This document shows positions 62,515-64,000 of a stretch of 64,000 nt of DNA, one piece after another. The notes under the pieces are model-generated. The model was not told the DNA's origin. It did no database searches and worked only from the letters and a program-made list of their open reading frames with translations. Each line of letters starts with the position of its first letter. Position 1 is the stretch's first letter. Location of the stretch: NCBI RefSeq assembly GCF_040095835.1, contig NZ_JBBMFT010000001.1, forward strand, positions 372,001-436,000. Direction: 5' to 3'. Made by a program: the position numbers and the translations under genes. Source of the stretch: Flavonifractor hominis. Its GTDB lineage: Bacteria; Bacillota; Clostridia; Oscillospirales; Oscillospiraceae.

Positions 62515-63251
62515 GCTTTGGTTGTACCCAGAATCACCGCACCGTCAAAGCGGCTCTTTCCCGCCTCGTCCGCGCCGTGGATATACTGGCTCTCTCCCTG
62601 GGTTCCGGCCGAGAGCAGGATCTGCTCTCCAGGCTGGCACTCAGCCAGATACCCCACCTGCAGAGAGGAGACAAACCGCTCCGCCCCCAAGTGCTCCATG
62701 CGCAGCGCATCGCAAATAAAATCAGCATACCGGACGTTGTTGACATGGCCGTTGACATCCATATCGCTGTAATGAAACACCCGCTTATCCACCGGTTTCA
62801 TTTCATTGGGCAGGTGCAGTTTGCTCAAAAGCATTGTCTTACACAGCTCACCACCGTCGGTATCCCGGAATTCCTCTACCTTAGAGGCCCGTCCCAGCCG
62901 ATGCGTCTGCCCATCAGCCAACACCCAGAGAGAAACCGCCTCCCCCACCGGCTGTCCATCCACAAACAAGTCAAAATCCCGGTATGAGGCCGCTCCACGT
63001 CCACCTCTGTGCCAGGTGCGTACACATACCTGTTCATTCCATCTCAATGGACGATCCAGCCGGTACCAGATCCGGGCCAGCATCCAGAATAAACCGTACT
63101 TATCCAGCATCTCGTCCCGGGAAACGTGCAGTGCGCAGGCTGCCTGGGTTGCCGCCTCCTGTAGGATCCCAAGTACTCCGGAGGGACGGCAATGGTACCA
63201 TGGATCTACATCTCTGGAATCCACCCGGTAGGTATCCTCGTAAAACGTCAT
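62511..63251 (-). CDS. Acyl-ACP thioesterase
   Basis: 246 residues, double hot-dog fold that releases free fatty acids from acyl carrier protein. The first half shows DVDPWYHCRPSGVLGILQEAA and the second SDMDVNGHVNNVRYADFI with the Asn-His pair of the active site. The start overlaps the upstream gene's stop by four bases, so the two are translated together. Confidence 0.9.
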   Translation of the reverse strand: MTFYEDTYRVDSRDVDPWYHCRPSGVLGILQEAATQAACALHVSRDEMLDKYGLFWMLARIWYRLDRPLRWNEQVCVRTWHRGGRGAASYRDFDLFVDGQPVGEAVSLWVLADGQTHRLGRASKVEEFRDTDGGELCKTMLLSKLHLPNEMKPVDKRVFHYSDMDVNGHVNNVRYADFICDALRMEHLGAERFVSSLQVGYLAECQPGEQILLSAGTQGESQYIHGADEAGKSRFDGAVILGTTKA

Positions 63252-63871
63252 ACCCCGCTTCCTCCTGTATTACCATGAATCAGCAGCCGGGTCTTACAGC
63301 AGATGTCGTCAATGTCACTGGCTGTAGCTGCCGGCAGGCGCATAGCACCGCCGCAGTCGGCACAGAAAAGATCAATGGAACTGTAATTGACCTTGAGTTT
63401 CCACCGGTGAGAACCGCAGGTGCAGGAGATACCGTCCCGCTGGGCAATCTCTTTGAGTTCGGAAAGCACTTCGTGCATCACCAGCTCATCCAGAAAAGCA
63501 CCTTTTTCTCCTGCTTCTCCCTCCAGTTTGCTCAGAGCCTCTTCCAGCCGCTGGAGTGCCGCAAATACTGCGCCCTCCTCCCCTACGTAGCAGCAATCCA
63601 AACCAGATGCCGCGCAGGAAAATGCCAGTACTTTCTCATGCAGAAAGGCGTGTGAGGAGCAGCTGACACTGTGGTCCTTGCCGCAGAACAGGCAAGGCAC
63701 GGTTAGCCGGACCTGATCCCCCATCATCTCCACCCGCAGGGAGGACTTGCCGCAGGGGCAGGGCAATTCATTGACCGATGCCGCCAGCTGAAAAATGCTG
63801 CGCTCCACCGCCACGCTCTGGTGGCAGACCGGGCAGATATAGGCCAGGGTTCGCTTGGCTTCTTCGACCAT
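63248..63871 (-). CDS. Cys-rich zinc-binding protein coupled to thioesterase
   Basis: 207 residues, not recognised beyond its metal-binding look: CPVC, CPC, CLFC, CC, CTC and CADC pairs distributed over the chain, with a helical middle (FAALQRLEEALSKLEGEAG). The N-terminal third resembles tandem zinc ribbons. GGAGG lies six bases before the ATG. Promoter candidate on the minus strand TGTTCA, 17 bases, TATAAT (63,940-63,912). A regulatory or RNA-related role is possible but unsupported. Confidence 0.72.
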   Translation of the reverse strand: MVEEAKRTLAYICPVCHQSVAVERSIFQLAASVNELPCPCGKSSLRVEMMGDQVRLTVPCLFCGKDHSVSCSSHAFLHEKVLAFSCAASGLDCCYVGEEGAVFAALQRLEEALSKLEGEAGEKGAFLDELVMHEVLSELKEIAQRDGISCTCGSHRWKLKVNYSSIDLFCADCGGAMRLPAATASDIDDICCKTRLLIHGNTGGSGV

Positions 63872-64000
63872 GATAGGCCTCCTGTCTCTTTATACAAAAA
63901 TGGTCTTTTTTATTATAGCTCAAAATATCGTCTTTGAACAGACGGCCTGACCACAAAATCCACTCTCATATTTTCCTGGCTTTTCGTTCAAAATAGCATT

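Noticed and set aside
61023..62987. 654-codon plus-strand frame across guaB
   Set aside because: Antisense to guaB, another gene with biased codons; no support of its own.
1..64000. Mobile elements, CRISPR arrays, prophage genes
   Set aside because: I looked for transposases, integrases, regularly spaced repeats and phage structural genes and found none; all inverted repeats seen are terminators, leader helices or operator-sized.

Overview
The window reads as a chromosomal segment of a low-redundancy, GC-rich (by eye mid-50s %) anaerobic Firmicute of the Clostridia, most like the gut Oscillospiraceae (Flavonifractor / Lawsonibacter / Intestinimonas type). Reasons: sigma-A promoters and GGAGG ribosome sites of the Gram-positive kind, a T-box leader on pheST, IreB, SLH and SleB-type cell-surface proteins, clostridial ferredoxin, a split PurH completed by PurO, and acyl-ACP thioesterase. 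The genus is inference. I see no phage, insertion sequence, integrase or CRISPR array; the window is housekeeping plus small accessory operons, with many bidirectional terminators between convergent genes.

Layout. 1-402: 3' end of an unidentified gene. 420-8976: one long operon for nickel import (lipoprotein binding protein, two permeases, one fused double ATPase) followed by an FmdE-like protein and larE, larB, larC, which make the nickel-pincer nucleotide (NPN) cofactor. It is preceded by a strong promoter and a structured leader in which a small hairpin overlaps a perfect terminator stem. 8978-9857: a B3/B4 tRNA-editing-domain protein and a tRNA-Ser(GGA). 10-21 kb: secreted and signalling genes (SleB-like hydrolase, tocopherol cyclase-like protein, hybrid histidine kinase plus HD-GYP response regulator, secreted metallophosphatase, YibE/F membrane protein, SLH-anchored GHL10 protein). 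21-26 kb: ABC-F ATPase, Cys-rich small protein, lipoprotein, NAD(P)HX repair enzyme. 25.8-29.9 kb: T-box-pheST. 29.9-32.4 kb: codBA for cytosine uptake and deamination. 32.6-33.7 kb: ireB and a 4Fe-4S protein.

33.8-42.3 kb: purine operon purE-C-F-M-N-O-H(transformylase only)-traX-like-purD behind a second structured, terminator-bearing leader. Its PurF lacks the N-terminal catalytic cysteine. Then malic enzyme (minus), a TetR / MMPL-RND / giant GLUG-coiled-coil membrane protein operon (43.7-49.9 kb), DNA polymerase IV, an acyltransferase + DUF6320 pair divergent from an alpha/beta hydrolase, BrnQ, a 2[4Fe-4S] ferredoxin, ClpC-type chaperone with a DUF4358 lipoprotein, MalQ, guaB, and an acyl-ACP thioesterase with a Cys-rich partner.

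How the parts work together: nickel uptake is physically joined to NPN cofactor synthesis, with LarC carrying an internal polyhistidine segment. The purine operon and guaB cover de novo IMP and GMP synthesis apart from the PurL/PurQ/PurS, PurB and GuaA steps, which are not here. The most promising undescribed elements are the two leader RNAs (430-602 and 33,847-34,032), the FmdE-like protein inside the nickel/NPN operon, the Cys-less PurF, and the TetR-MMPL-GLUG export-like operon.
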